A stretch of 64,000 nt of DNA, from the NCBI GenBank assembly GCA_016787755.1, contig JAEUUA010000020.1, positions 186,001 to 250,000 of the forward strand, read 5' to 3'. The position numbers and the translations under genes are program-made. This document shows positions 1 to 9,606 of this stretch, piece after piece; position 1 is the first letter of the stretch; each line of letters opens with the position of its first letter. This DNA is from Cyclobacteriaceae bacterium (GTDB lineage: Bacteria; Bacteroidota; Bacteroidia; Cytophagales; Cyclobacteriaceae). The notes under the pieces were generated by a model, which was not told the DNA's origin, ran no database searches, and was given only the letters and a program-made list of their open reading frames with translations.

Positions 1-2
1 GA

Positions 3-110
3 TGCACGGGCCTTGGTGGACTAGCCATTACTAAAACAGCCAAGAAGATTGAGGCCATGCTAAATCAACATGAAATAGATACTGCTAAAACATTTTTTAA
101 AGTGTGTTAG
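3..110 (+). CDS. C-terminal fragment of an unidentified protein, weakly Hpt-like
   Basis: The first 35 codons in this frame are open and end in TAG at 108-110; the gene begins outside the window. The visible peptide has a helical pattern (GLGGLAITKTAKKIEAMLN) resembling the last helices of a histidine-phosphotransfer (Hpt) domain, where a G-rich turn is followed by a helix rich in A, K and E. The phosphorylated histidine itself would lie upstream and cannot be seen, so this assignment is a guess. A 67-bp gap separates it from the permease gene downstream. Confidence 0.4.
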   Translation, partial: CTGLGGLAITKTAKKIEAMLNQHEIDTAKTFFKVC

Positions 111-177
111 AAAGAGAGACACTTAATAAGGCTATCAAGATTAAACAGTATAAGTTCATTATTCTCCTTCATTTAGT

Positions 178-1035
178 ATGCTGATTATCGTTTGGTTTTC
201 TCTGGCTGCACTAGCCGTTTGGTTCTGCATTGTTTTTGTAAAGGATTTTTTAGCACACCCAGAAAATTTAGAAAAAAGTAGTTGGCTTAAGACATCAATT
301 ATTGGTTTTGTTGTAAACTTTTTTGACGTGCTTGGTATTGGTGCATTTGCTCCGCAAACGGCATTATTAAAATTTACAAAACAAACGGAAGACAGGGTTA
401 TCCCGGGCACTATGAATGTAGCAAACACACTGCCGGTGTTGGTACAAGCACTTATTTTTATTCAGATTATTGAAGTCGATCCACTGACGTTAATTTTAAT
501 GCTGGCTTCAGCGGCTGCCGGTGCTATTATAGGAGCGGGCATTGTGGCTAAGTTATCAGAAAGAAAAATCCGGCTGACTATGGGGTTTGCACTGTTAGTA
601 ACTGCAGCGTTTATGCTGGCAAGATCGATGGACTGGATACAAGGGGGTGGTGAAGCCATTGGGCTTACTGATTATAAGTTGATGATTGCCGTTGTTGTCA
701 ATTTTTTCTTAGGGGCTATAATGACTGCCGGAGTTGGGCTGTATGCACTGTGCATGGCATTGGTTTTTGCGCTCGGGATGTCGCCAAAAGTTGCCTTTCC
801 AATTATGATGGGATCATGTGCTTTCCTCATGCCTCCTGCTTCAGTAAAGTTTATCAGAAAGGGTGCCTATAACAGAAAAGCTGCTGTGGCGATGGCTATT
901 CCGGGTGTGATTGCAGTATTGATTGCAGCTTTTATTGTAAAATCCTTACCCCTGGATACACTCCGATGGATCGTTCTCGCAGTCATACTTTTTACTTCGG
1001 CAACCATGCTTTACTCAGGATTCAAAAAACAGTAA
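178..1035 (+). CDS. TauE/SafE family sulfite/anion exporter permease
   Basis: A 285-residue polytopic inner-membrane protein with about eight hydrophobic segments. The N-terminal helix is followed by a conserved glycine- and phenylalanine-rich stretch (FFDVLGIGAFAP) and NVANTLPVL, then a second half-repeat (FFLGAIMTAGVGLYA), as in the two-repeat TauE/SafE fold. Family members move sulfite, sulfonates or other small organic anions; the substrate here cannot be read from sequence. The length fits the family (about 250-300 residues). The ATG start is the first in frame and gives a proper first membrane segment. It stands alone, with no sulfur-metabolism gene next to it. Confidence 0.85.
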   Translation: MLIIVWFSLAALAVWFCIVFVKDFLAHPENLEKSSWLKTSIIGFVVNFFDVLGIGAFAPQTALLKFTKQTEDRVIPGTMNVANTLPVLVQALIFIQIIEVDPLTLILMLASAAAGAIIGAGIVAKLSERKIRLTMGFALLVTAAFMLARSMDWIQGGGEAIGLTDYKLMIAVVVNFFLGAIMTAGVGLYALCMALVFALGMSPKVAFPIMMGSCAFLMPPASVKFIRKGAYNRKAAVAMAIPGVIAVLIAAFIVKSLPLDTLRWIVLAVILFTSATMLYSGFKKQ

Positions 1036-1190
1036 CCCTTTCTACCTTGTGTAGACAAATTGCCTTCACCATAAAATAAATTGAGAAATTTCTCGATATA
1101 AAATTTCGGCCTCTGGCACGATCCGTGCATTAGCTATTGAAAATAATTATATCTTTAGTTACCCAAAACCGACCCAACCTTCCGACCCTC

Positions 1191-4115
1191 ATGAATAAAC
1201 TTTCGCTTTTGCTAAACCTGATGGTTTTAGTTGTTGGCTGCTCATTGTCCAAAGCAATTCCACTTCCTCATCCCAAAGCGATCCATTTTGAAGAAGCGAT
1301 AGTATTAAAAATGAAATTGATCCTGGCGCCCTTACTAAAGGAGAATGAAGATTATGTTATCTCTGAATTTAATATAACCGAAGCTTCGGGTGGATATCGC
1401 GTAAAAGGGACTGCCACACTTTTTCAAATCAATTCCGTTTCCTTTGAAGGCACTTTTTCGAGTGCTGATGTTATGGCCCGGTTTGAGTTGCAATTCCCAG
1501 GCGGAAGCAAACTGCCAGAAAAAACACAACAAAAACTCGCTAAGCAAAACATTGTAAACTGGATACCTGAAGACATTCGTAATATCTCTGAGCTTAAGCT
1601 GCTTTACATGGAGTTTGCAGAAAACACCATCACTAAAGTCGGAATACAGTTTGCGGGACAGCAATCATGGAATCTGATCAAAGGTATTTCAGCGACTAAT
1701 ATTCTTATAGATTTTAATCTCAACAATCCGATCAATGGAGTTTCTGTTTCATCCACAGTAACAAGTAACATTAAGATTGGTGATGTTGCAATGGCGGTTA
1801 GTGCAACACTTTCCAGCAATGCCAATGAGTGTGTGTTGAAAGGAGATATTGGTGATTTAAAGCTGGGTAGTGTACTGAGTTCAATGGGGCTAAGCAAAGC
1901 ACCCGATTGGCCCGATGCTATTTGGAATTTGTCCATGACTAAAGGCTCGCTGTCAATCGCGCCCTATGCAAAATCATTGTCACTCAATGCGACTTCTGAT
2001 TTTGGTCAGGTGGAATTTTCAATCAATGCCTCTAACCCATCTACTGAATTTATTTTTGGAGTCGCCCCACCAGCCGATTTTTCTTTTGCCCGGTTTGATT
2101 CAAAACTCGGAGTGCTGGATCATGTAGGGCTTAAGAATACAGCCATCGTGCTGGCTTCATCTACTCAAAAAACCAACCTCACTATTTTTAAAAAATTAGG
2201 ACAAGAGTCGGAAGTAACCCGAGGTGTTACACTACTTGCGTTATACGATATCTCAGCTGTTTCCAGGGAACTGGAAAAGCTGATGGGCAAAAGTCAATTG
2301 CTGTTGCGCACTGCACTCAGCAACGACCCGGCAGAAATCAAACTCATGGTCGCCTTGAATGCTTCGATTCCGCTCGACACGAAGTCAAATGTGATTTTGA
2401 AAAACATAAGCTTTGTGATGACACCTAATCCTGCCAGCTTCACCATTGAACTTATCGGCAACATGGATGTAAAGGCGGAGAAAAAAACCTTAACCTTCGA
2501 GACAAAGGTTGCAATAGATATTACCAACGTAGAACTAAGCGTGGCCGGTATTATGAAGGGAGTCTGGGATAACCCGTTTGATGCTCATGGGGTTCAATTA
2601 ATCGATCTGGGAATTGGTGTAGGGGCAAGTTTTAAAACAACTCCCATACCCTTGCCGGTGTTGCAATTCAAGGGGAAAATAAAAGTGGGTAATCCTAAGA
2701 CTCCCGCGTTTGCAGGAGATGTAACATTTGCCATGGATCCATCCAATCCAACACAAAGCTTGATTGACGCAGGCTTTGATAAAATTCTCTTCAAAGATCT
2801 GATCACTGCCACTTCTCCCAAGATCAAGATACCCGAACAAATCGAAAAGACGGTCAACACAATTTCGATCACTGACGCTCGGCTGACAATCGTTCCAGCT
2901 ACAACCGCTGTGCAGGTATTGGGAAACACGTATGATCCTGGCTTCCTTGTGAAAGGAAAGAGTACGATTGATGGCTATGCTACTGAATTGTTAGTGAGTA
3001 TTTCTAAAAATGGAATTGAGGGGGGTGCTAACATGACTGGAATTGTGTATGCACCTTATTTTTCTTTTACCGGAGCGAGCAGTAACCCCAATCCCAACTT
3101 TTATATTTCATTATCTGCAAGCAATCCGATGTCATCAAAACTTGCGATCAGTGGAAAAGCAACCGTCTTAAAACTTTCAGCCGAATCCGACATGATGTTG
3201 AGCGACAAAGGATTTGATTTATACATGAATGGAAAAATCTTTGATCAATTTAATGCTAAGCTTCAGATAGCTGGCAAGAGTACGAAAGATGGGGCAGGGT
3301 ACAATGTAAGTGCCACCCTGGATTCGGATTTGCAAAAATACATTAGTGAAATTGCTTCCGCAGAAATTGACAAAGCCACCAAGGACTCACAGAAAGCTTT
3401 TAAGGATGCACAAAAAACACTGACCGATAAACAAAAAGAAGTTTCAGGATTAAATTCAGAAATAGATAAGCAGCGAACTATTGTTAAAGCCGATCGGGAT
3501 AAGGACTGCAAGAAATTTAACGATGCGGAAGAACAGGTGAAGAAAGACCGAAAGAAATTAAAAGGTATTAAGGAGGATATTGATGATAAGGAGGATAAGA
3601 TTAAGAAACTCGAAAAGGAAATTGACAAGGATAAATTGAAGGCTGTGGACAACGGTCCTAAACTGGTAAAATTAAGAACTGAAATTACAGCTCTTCAGAT
3701 TGCCAAAGGGACAGCCAATGGTGTTCTGAAAGCATCTGAAAAAGTGTTGGAAGGATTAGGCGCTGGGTGCGATCTTACGCCCATTGACCTTGATCCCCGG
3801 ATTGCAGGGTTGATCACTGCCCGCGAAACTGCCGATAAGAGTTTACAAGCCGCCAAGGGTATTGTGGAAGGTACGGGGATGATCACCGGAGGTTCATTGA
3901 AAGCAACCAAATATATTGTGGACAAAGGAAGCGGGGGAGTTGTAACGATTACCTCTGCATCGTTCGAGTCTAAGTTAAGCGAAGCCAACAGAGGCGCAGT
4001 TACGCTAAAAGTAAAGGGAACTTTTTCGGGTGAACCTCTGGACTCAAACTTTACTATTAATTTACCTAGCCCCCAGGCCACGGTGGAAAAGTTTGCGCGA
4101 GAATTGTTGAAGTAA
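1191..4115 (+). CDS. Large secreted protein with beta-rich repeats and an internal coiled coil, function unknown
   Basis: The frame can be opened from a TTG at 1137, but the ATG at 1191 gives a typical N-terminal signal (MNKLSLLLNLMVLVVGC), possibly a lipoprotein signal with the cysteine at residue 17; 974 residues from there. Most of the protein is long alternating beta-type sequence rich in S, T, N and K, with recurring phrases such as GDIGDLKLG and VKGTATL. From about residue 720 to 836 there is a strongly charged coiled coil (KKDRKKLKGIKEDIDDKE). The extreme C-terminus returns to beta sequence. I do not recognise the family. An extended envelope protein is a reasonable inference. It lies 33 bp upstream of lemA on the same strand and could share its transcript. 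Confidence 0.7.
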   Translation: MNKLSLLLNLMVLVVGCSLSKAIPLPHPKAIHFEEAIVLKMKLILAPLLKENEDYVISEFNITEASGGYRVKGTATLFQINSVSFEGTFSSADVMARFELQFPGGSKLPEKTQQKLAKQNIVNWIPEDIRNISELKLLYMEFAENTITKVGIQFAGQQSWNLIKGISATNILIDFNLNNPINGVSVSSTVTSNIKIGDVAMAVSATLSSNANECVLKGDIGDLKLGSVLSSMGLSKAPDWPDAIWNLSMTKGSLSIAPYAKSLSLNATSDFGQVEFSINASNPSTEFIFGVAPPADFSFARFDSKLGVLDHVGLKNTAIVLASSTQKTNLTIFKKLGQESEVTRGVTLLALYDISAVSRELEKLMGKSQLLLRTALSNDPAEIKLMVALNASIPLDTKSNVILKNISFVMTPNPASFTIELIGNMDVKAEKKTLTFETKVAIDITNVELSVAGIMKGVWDNPFDAHGVQLIDLGIGVGASFKTTPIPLPVLQFKGKIKVGNPKTPAFAGDVTFAMDPSNPTQSLIDAGFDKILFKDLITATSPKIKIPEQIEKTVNTISITDARLTIVPATTAVQVLGNTYDPGFLVKGKSTIDGYATELLVSISKNGIEGGANMTGIVYAPYFSFTGASSNPNPNFYISLSASNPMSSKLAISGKATVLKLSAESDMMLSDKGFDLYMNGKIFDQFNAKLQIAGKSTKDGAGYNVSATLDSDLQKYISEIASAEIDKATKDSQKAFKDAQKTLTDKQKEVSGLNSEIDKQRTIVKADRDKDCKKFNDAEEQVKKDRKKLKGIKEDIDDKEDKIKKLEKEIDKDKLKAVDNGPKLVKLRTEITALQIAKGTANGVLKASEKVLEGLGAGCDLTPIDLDPRIAGLITARETADKSLQAAKGIVEGTGMITGGSLKATKYIVDKGSGGVVTITSASFESKLSEANRGAVTLKVKGTFSGEPLDSNFTINLPSPQATVEKFARELLK

Positions 4116-4148
4116 GAATTATCTTGTAAAAAATTAATTGAATATACA

Positions 4149-4703
4149 ATGACAGCTGTTTTAATTGGTTTTGGTGTACTGGCTATCCTGGCTATGCTTA
4201 TTTATAACAATCTTGTGGTGGCTAGAAACCAGGTGGAACAAGCGTTTGGAAGTATTGATGTAATGTTGAAAAAACGATATGACCTAATCCCCAATTTGGT
4301 GGAAACGGTGAAAGCATATATGAAGCATGAAAAGGAAACGCTCGTACAGGTCACTGAACTTCGTAATAAAGTTTCGGAGAACGCGCCATCGGAAGAAAAA
4401 ATTGAGATCGATAATAAGTTAACAGGCCTGATGCGGAGTCTCATGGTAGCGGTGGAGAATTATCCCGACCTGAAAGCGAATGACCAGTTTACTGGCTTGC
4501 AAAGAAGTTGGAATGAAGCGGAAGAACAGATTTCAGCAGCCCGCAGAGCCTACAATTCTTCAGTTACCCAATACAATAATGCCATTGAAAAATTCCCATC
4601 TAGTATCTTCGCTTCACTATTTAATCACACCCGCAAAGTAATTTTTGAGATACCCCAAGCTGAGCGTCAAAATGTAAGCGCAAAGGATATGTTTAATAAC
4701 TAA
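4149..4703 (+). CDS. lemA: LemA family protein
   Basis: 184 residues, the usual LemA size. One N-terminal membrane anchor (residues 3-19) is followed by the family signature: N-N-L-V-x-A-R-N-x-V-x-x-A-F near residue 21, then the helix with KKRYDLIPNLVETVKAY, and the later motif about a run of Y-N. LemA proteins are anchored in the inner membrane with a helical bundle facing the periplasm; their molecular role is poorly defined. The DUF3137 gene starts 5 bp downstream, an arrangement often seen for LemA. Together they are probably translated from one message. Confidence 0.92.
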   Translation: MTAVLIGFGVLAILAMLIYNNLVVARNQVEQAFGSIDVMLKKRYDLIPNLVETVKAYMKHEKETLVQVTELRNKVSENAPSEEKIEIDNKLTGLMRSLMVAVENYPDLKANDQFTGLQRSWNEAEEQISAARRAYNSSVTQYNNAIEKFPSSIFASLFNHTRKVIFEIPQAERQNVSAKDMFNN

Positions 4704-4708
4704 GGGTT

Positions 4709-5749
4709 ATGAAAACCAGCGCAGACTTTCAGACCTTCTATCGGTCATCGTTAGTTTCAATTGTCGAGGCATTCGAAACGGAGCGAAAGCAATTCATTAA
4801 AATAATATATGGATACGTTGGTCTGGTAGTTTTTTTATTCCTGGCTCAAGTAGCCATTTCCATTTTTTCTGATAAACCAGGTATCAATATAGTGGCGGTA
4901 GACGATAATGGAAATCCCATCTCTGCAGAAAGTTCTAATGGAGGTGGTGGGTTTGGAAATATTATTTTTCTTGGTTTGATAGCGGGAGGCGCTGGTTACT
5001 ACTTTTGGTTTTTACCAAAGAGAAGCGAGCTTAAGAAAAAATTTAAGACCGACATCATTAGCAAGATTGTAACCTTTGTAGACAATGGTCTGCATTACGA
5101 GCCGGCACTCGGCATTTCAAAGACTGAGTTCGAGAACAGTAAAATATTTTTGACCGCGGGTGATCGATTTATCAGTGAAGATAAAGTTAGTGGCACGATA
5201 GGGAGCACAGCAGTTCGGTTCTCAGCGGTGCTTACGCAGAGAAAAGAAGTAAGCAACGATGGAGAATCCAAAAGTGAAAGCTGGGTTACGATTTTCAAAG
5301 GCATATTTTTTATTGCCGACTTCAATAAAGATTTTAAAGGAAGGACAGTCGTGCTTACAGATCGAGCTGAAAAAACGTTTGGCAGTTTAGGTACATTTTT
5401 TCAAAAATTGAATCAATCACGCGACTCCCTCGTTAAGCTCGAGAATCCTGAATTTGAAAAAGCATTTGCAGTGTACAGCACAGATGCAGTGGAAGCCCAC
5501 TACATCCTTTCACCATCACTGATGGAACGAATAATGAGTTTCAGGAAAAAAGCCGGCAATATTGAATTGTCTTTTGCAGGCTCGCTTGTTTACATAGCCA
5601 TTCCTATGAGAGAAAATCTCTTGGAGGTTAAAATATTTTCGCAACAATCCAGCTATGCACTACTTGAAAAGTATTTTCACCAGCTCGAACTGGTTAGTAG
5701 TCTGGTAGAAGAACTCAAGTTGAATAATCGTATTTGGACAAAGGAATAA
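4709..5749 (+). CDS. DUF3137 domain membrane protein
   Basis: 346 residues with two transmembrane segments (about residues 30-52 and 82-103) around a short glycine-rich loop (SSNGGGGFG), then a soluble domain of about 240 residues. The layout and the motif FFIADFNKDFKGRTVVL match the DUF3137 family, which commonly sits next to lemA. No catalytic residues are evident. The ATG is 5 bp after the lemA stop, so the two are almost certainly one operon and may act as one complex in the envelope. The reaction is unknown. Confidence 0.82.
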   Translation: MKTSADFQTFYRSSLVSIVEAFETERKQFIKIIYGYVGLVVFLFLAQVAISIFSDKPGINIVAVDDNGNPISAESSNGGGGFGNIIFLGLIAGGAGYYFWFLPKRSELKKKFKTDIISKIVTFVDNGLHYEPALGISKTEFENSKIFLTAGDRFISEDKVSGTIGSTAVRFSAVLTQRKEVSNDGESKSESWVTIFKGIFFIADFNKDFKGRTVVLTDRAEKTFGSLGTFFQKLNQSRDSLVKLENPEFEKAFAVYSTDAVEAHYILSPSLMERIMSFRKKAGNIELSFAGSLVYIAIPMRENLLEVKIFSQQSSYALLEKYFHQLELVSSLVEELKLNNRIWTKE

Positions 5750-6129
5750 CTACTTGAAAACCAATGTTATCGCAACCTTATAGGATTCAATGTAACCCCA
5801 AGTCTTTTTGATGTCCAAAATTGAATTGCCTCGGTGCCTTAACAAACCTATTAAATTACAATAAATTGTGGTACATCCGAGGGGGAATAACATCTCTTAC
5901 CCGACTGGGGATAGAATATGCTACTTTTTATAAGAAGCAGCCTCTGTAATTGGGTAATTTGGATACCTTATTTATGCAATTCCTTGATAACCCTCTGCTA
6001 ACCTCAAAAATTAATCTTGAAAATCTGTTTCTTAAGTTTATAAAAAAAATTACTTTCAGACCTATCAATAGGAATTAGGCATTAATCACCTCGCTTAGTA
6101 TTTACTTTTTTAAGTATTATAAGATTGGC
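5750..6129. other. Intergenic region upstream of the complex I operon
   Basis: About 380 bp with no open frame worth calling. It is AT-rich near the 3' end (a run of eight A at about 6042-6049 followed by TTACTTTC). The complex I promoter must lie here, but no -33/-7 pair of correct spacing is clear. There is no obvious terminator hairpin after the DUF3137 gene. Confidence 0.5.
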
Positions 6130-6135
6130 AGGAGG
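6130..6135 (+). promoter_or_regulatory. Strong Shine-Dalgarno sequence before nuoA
   Basis: AGGAGG lies nine bases before the nuoA ATG. Most genes in this window have no recognisable Shine-Dalgarno, as is usual in Bacteroidota, so this perfect site is noticeable and fixes the nuoA start. Confidence 0.7.
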
Positions 6136-6144
6136 CAATAATTA

Positions 6145-6579
6145 ATGAACGAGTCAATTGAAACCACGAGTCAATTTTGGCCGGTAGTAGTTTACGGGGC
6201 AATTGTATTAAGCCTGGTGGGCGCTATGCTGGGTCTATCTTATTTGCTCGGCCAGCGTCATAAGGAAAGAGCTACGGGCGAGCCATACGAGGGCGGCATT
6301 CTTAGTACAGGTTCTGCAAGCCTTCGCTTCTCCTCTCAATTTTATCTGATCGCCATGCTGTTTGTGATTTTCGATGTGGAGACCATGTTCATTTTCTCGT
6401 GGGCCATTGCGTTTGAAGAGTTGGGATGGTATGGCTATGGAGGGGTGATGATTTTTATTATCCTGCTGGTGGTTGTGCTTATATATGAATGGCGGAACGG
6501 GGCTCTCGATTTTGGGCCTGATGGCAAGAAGATTTTAAAGGCACGGAAAAAATTTCCACTCAAAACATTTCCTCAATGA
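6145..6579 (+). CDS. nuoA: NADH-quinone oxidoreductase subunit A
   Basis: 144 residues with three membrane segments (about 12-34, 66-88, 96-116), as in NuoA/ND3. The loop after helix 1 has the conserved GEPYEGGI (normally G-x-P-Y-E-S/C-G), and helix 2 has the acidic [10 protein letters not shown] signature. NuoA is a membrane-arm subunit at the junction with the peripheral arm, near the quinone channel. The start is fixed by an AGGAGG nine bases upstream. It opens the complex I operon, and its last four bases overlap the nuoB start (ATGA). Confidence 0.97.
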   Translation: MNESIETTSQFWPVVVYGAIVLSLVGAMLGLSYLLGQRHKERATGEPYEGGILSTGSASLRFSSQFYLIAMLFVIFDVETMFIFSWAIAFEELGWYGYGGVMIFIILLVVVLIYEWRNGALDFGPDGKKILKARKKFPLKTFPQ

Positions 6580-7211
6580 AGTGGTGGTTAAATAAGCCCG
6601 GCCAAACAACAGCAGATTCAGGAACAGGATCCTTCGAGGAAACTATTCAACAAAATATTTTACTTACGTCTGTGCAAGCTCTCCTTGGCTGGGGCAGAAA
6701 AAACTCAATGTGGCCTTTTCATTTTGGTCTTTCATGTTGCTTTGTTGAAATGGCAACCAGCATGACGCCCAAGTATGATGTGGCTCGTTTTGGCGCTGAA
6801 GTAATTCGCGGCACGCCACGGCAGGCAGACGTTATGATTATTGCCGGAACAGTATTTATAAAAATGGCACCTATAATTAAACGCTTGCACGAACAAATGA
6901 TGGAACCTCGGTGGGTGATTTCCATGGGCTCATGTGCCAACTCCGGAGGCATGTATGACATTTATAGTGTAGTTCAAGGTGTTGATAAATTTCTTCCTGT
7001 TGATGTGTATGTTCCAGGTTGCCCGCCACGACCCGATGCCTTTATGGAAGGCTTGATGCTGTTAGCCAAATCCGTTGGGAAAGAGCAACGTCCATTAAGT
7101 TGGACGCTAGGCGAACAAGGTGTGATTAAACCGGCAAAAATTTCAGTGAAAGAAACCAAGTATCATTATCGGAAAGACATGGTTAGTTTTCGTTCTCCTG
7201 ACGAAATTTAA
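6576..7211 (+). CDS. nuoB: NADH-quinone oxidoreductase subunit B
   Basis: 211 residues. NuoB carries iron-sulfur cluster N2, the last electron donor to quinone. All four expected cysteines are visible: the adjacent pair in [11 protein letters not shown], one in [12 protein letters not shown] and one in [11 protein letters not shown]. The first motif reads SCCFVEMA where many proteins have ACCAIEM; this does not remove a ligand. The start overlaps nuoA by ATGA, which suggests translational coupling. The C-terminal 40 residues are a species-variable tail. Confidence 0.97.
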   Translation: MKWWLNKPGQTTADSGTGSFEETIQQNILLTSVQALLGWGRKNSMWPFHFGLSCCFVEMATSMTPKYDVARFGAEVIRGTPRQADVMIIAGTVFIKMAPIIKRLHEQMMEPRWVISMGSCANSGGMYDIYSVVQGVDKFLPVDVYVPGCPPRPDAFMEGLMLLAKSVGKEQRPLSWTLGEQGVIKPAKISVKETKYHYRKDMVSFRSPDEI

Positions 7212-7305
7212 ATGAGAATGAATTGGGTCGGAAGTGAGGTGTATTTTATTAAACAGTATCGGATGAGTTAATTAAAAATATAGAAAGGCCTTCAAATTCA
7301 AACCC

Positions 7306-9054
7306 GTGGAAAAAGAACTAAGTCCAGCGGATCAGGTTAAGTTACGGTTCGGTGATGATATCATCGTTGAACAGGTGACAAAAGACCATATTGGTTCGGT
7401 GTGGCTTCCATTGGTAAAATTGAAAACAGTTTTATTCTATGTTAAGAATGAACTCCCAAAACCCTTTCCACTTTTATATGACCTTACCGCCATTGATGAA
7501 CGTAGCCGCAAAAAAGACCCTGGGTATCCATCCACCGGATTCACCCTCGTTTATCATCTCTTTTCGTTTGATCGGAATGAATTTATCCGATTTAAAGTAG
7601 CCCTTGCAGGCGAATATCCTACTGCACCTTCTATCACCAACCTGTGGGCCAATGCCAATTGGTATGAGCGTGAAGTGTATGACATGTTCGGGATTCGATT
7701 CGAAGGTCATCCACACCTGAAAAGGATTTTAATGCCATCCACGTGGGAAGGCCATCCGCTAAGAAAAGAACATCCGTCAAGGGCGACCGAAATGGGGCCT
7801 TTCCGTCTGTGGGATGAAAAGCAAGACCGTGAGCAAGCCGCATTACAATTCAATCCGGAAGAGTGGGGCCTCGCACGTCAAAGCGAAGATTCAGATTTCA
7901 TGTTTCTCAACATCGGCCCGCAACATCCGGGCACCCACGGGGTGTTGAGAATTGTTTTGCAATTGGATGGCGAAGACATTGTAGATGCCGTGCCCGACAT
8001 AGGGTTCCACCATCGGGGTGCAGAGAAGATGGCTGAGCGGCAATCATGGCACACCTACATTCCATACACCGATCGGGTGGATTATTTGGGCGGAGTTAAT
8101 AATAATCTTGCTTACCTGCTTGCGGTAGAGAGCCTGGCCGGCATTACTGTTCCGCAACGGGCACAAGTAATCCGGGTAATGATGTGTGAATTTTTTCGGA
8201 TTGCCAGTCATCTGGTATGGTTTGGAACTTTCTCGCAAGACGTTGGACAATTATCACCCGTGTTCTACATGTTCACAGACCGTGAAAAAATTTTTGATGT
8301 GGTGGAAGCCATATGTGGCGGACGAATGCACCCAAACTGGTTTCGCATTGGTGGGGTTGCGCAAGACCTTCCTAAAGGCTGGGAAACTCTGGTGAAAAAA
8401 TTCATTGATTATTTTCCAGCCAAGTTGAAAGAATATGATCTCATGGTGCTGCGTAACTCGCTGTTCAAAGCGAGAACCGTTGGCATCGGAATCTTTACCA
8501 AAGATGAAGCCATCGAATGGGGTCAAACCGGGGCGGGCTTAAGGGCTTGTGGGTTGGAGTGGGATTTCCGCAAGAAGCGCCCTTACTCCGGGTACGACAT
8601 GTTTGATTTTGAAATTCCCATAGCCCATAATGGTGACTGTTATGATCGTGCCATCGTGCGCGTAGAAGAGATGCGTCAGAGTTTGCGCATCATTGATCAG
8701 TGCTTGAAAAACATGCCCGAAGGTGCTTATAAAGCAGATCATCCACTCACTACTCCCCCTGTCAAGAAGCACACGATGCAAGATATTGAAACACTGATCA
8801 CGCACTTTCTGGGGGTTAGTTGGGGACCAGTAATTCCTCCCGGAGAATCAATGAGTTGCATGGAGGCAACCAAAGGAGCGAATAGTTATTATGCGGTAAG
8901 TGATGGAAGCACATCGCCCTACCGCATGAGGATACGAACGCCATCATTTGCTCATATGCAGATGCTACCCTACATCAGCAGAGGGTACACGGTAGCGGAT
9001 ATGCTAAGTATTTTAGGAGCAATGGACTATGTGTTGGCGGATATTGACAGATAA
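7306..9054 (+). CDS. nuoCD: Fused NADH-quinone oxidoreductase subunit C/D
   Basis: 582 residues. Residues 1-190 are NuoC (30-kDa subunit; [17 protein letters not shown], then LKRILMP and LRKEHP), and the rest is NuoD (49-kDa subunit; [24 protein letters not shown], and the quinone-site region toward the C-terminus). The two halves are joined by a short linker, as in E. coli and many Bacteroidota. The only usable start is GTG at 7306, because the next in-frame Met lies far into the NuoC fold. A 94-bp gap separates it from nuoB. It acts in the peripheral arm, passing electrons to quinone via N2. Confidence 0.96.
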   Translation: MEKELSPADQVKLRFGDDIIVEQVTKDHIGSVWLPLVKLKTVLFYVKNELPKPFPLLYDLTAIDERSRKKDPGYPSTGFTLVYHLFSFDRNEFIRFKVALAGEYPTAPSITNLWANANWYEREVYDMFGIRFEGHPHLKRILMPSTWEGHPLRKEHPSRATEMGPFRLWDEKQDREQAALQFNPEEWGLARQSEDSDFMFLNIGPQHPGTHGVLRIVLQLDGEDIVDAVPDIGFHHRGAEKMAERQSWHTYIPYTDRVDYLGGVNNNLAYLLAVESLAGITVPQRAQVIRVMMCEFFRIASHLVWFGTFSQDVGQLSPVFYMFTDREKIFDVVEAICGGRMHPNWFRIGGVAQDLPKGWETLVKKFIDYFPAKLKEYDLMVLRNSLFKARTVGIGIFTKDEAIEWGQTGAGLRACGLEWDFRKKRPYSGYDMFDFEIPIAHNGDCYDRAIVRVEEMRQSLRIIDQCLKNMPEGAYKADHPLTTPPVKKHTMQDIETLITHFLGVSWGPVIPPGESMSCMEATKGANSYYAVSDGSTSPYRMRIRTPSFAHMQMLPYISRGYTVADMLSILGAMDYVLADIDR

Positions 9055-9099
9055 AGTAATGAAGTAAATAGCTATAAGTAATTATTAATCAATTAAATA

Positions 9100-9564
9100 A
9101 TGCTTTCATCAGAAGAAATACTTGAAATAAAACATGCGATTAAACTGGTGCCATACAAAAAGGCAGCCAGTGTTGAAGCACTAAAAGTGGTGCAAGAACA
9201 CCGAAGATGGATCTCAGATGAAAGCTTGCGCGATGTGGCAAAATTTCTTGAAATGAGTCCTGAGGAATTAGATTCGGTAGCTACTTTTTACAATATGATC
9301 TTCCGCAAGGAAGTGGGCAAGCACGTGATTTTGGTTTGCGATAGTATAAGTTGTTGGGTGATGGGATATGAAAAATTACGCGATCAACTATTCAACCGAT
9401 TGGGTATCAAATACGGTGAGACTACACACGATGGTTTATTTACGGTGTTACCAAACTGCTGTTTAGGTACGTGTGATTGCGCACCCGCTTTAATGATTGA
9501 TCATGATTTATATAGAAATGTAAAAGCTGAAGAATTGAATCAAATTCTAGAAAAATATAAATGA
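9100..9564 (+). CDS. nuoE: NADH-quinone oxidoreductase subunit E
   Basis: 154 residues with a thioredoxin-like 2Fe-2S (N1a) fold. The four ligands follow the family spacing: C-x4-C in VCDSISCWVMG and C-x3-C in CCLGTCDCAP. The N-terminal helical part includes the conserved SVATFYNMIFRKEVGKH. NuoE works with NuoF and NuoG in the NADH-oxidising module. It lies 45 bp downstream of nuoCD and 42 bp upstream of the nuoF ATG. Confidence 0.96.
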   Translation: MLSSEEILEIKHAIKLVPYKKAASVEALKVVQEHRRWISDESLRDVAKFLEMSPEELDSVATFYNMIFRKEVGKHVILVCDSISCWVMGYEKLRDQLFNRLGIKYGETTHDGLFTVLPNCCLGTCDCAPALMIDHDLYRNVKAEELNQILEKYK

Positions 9565-9606
9565 CTCCTAAGCCCCTTTTTTTTGGAGAGGGGTTGGGGT
9601 GAGGTT
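9564..9606 (+). repeat. Purine-rich hairpin-like spacer between nuoE and nuoF
   Basis: The nuoE-nuoF gap reads as a C-rich run, T8, then a G-rich run ending GGGGTGAGG three bases before the nuoF ATG. The C and G blocks can pair into a hairpin, and the last GAGG serves as a Shine-Dalgarno. I recall similar CCCC-T-GGAGAGGGG...GGGGTGAGG units scattered through Bacteroidota genomes; this is memory, not a search. Confidence 0.45.

Noticed and set aside
3263..3652. 129-codon serine-rich frame on the minus strand
   Set aside because: It is the reverse reading of the lysine/glutamate coiled coil of the secreted protein.
7212..7305. Possible split of nuoC and nuoD or an extra small gene after nuoB
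   Set aside because: The 94-bp gap has no open frame with a start, and nuoC runs into nuoD without a stop.
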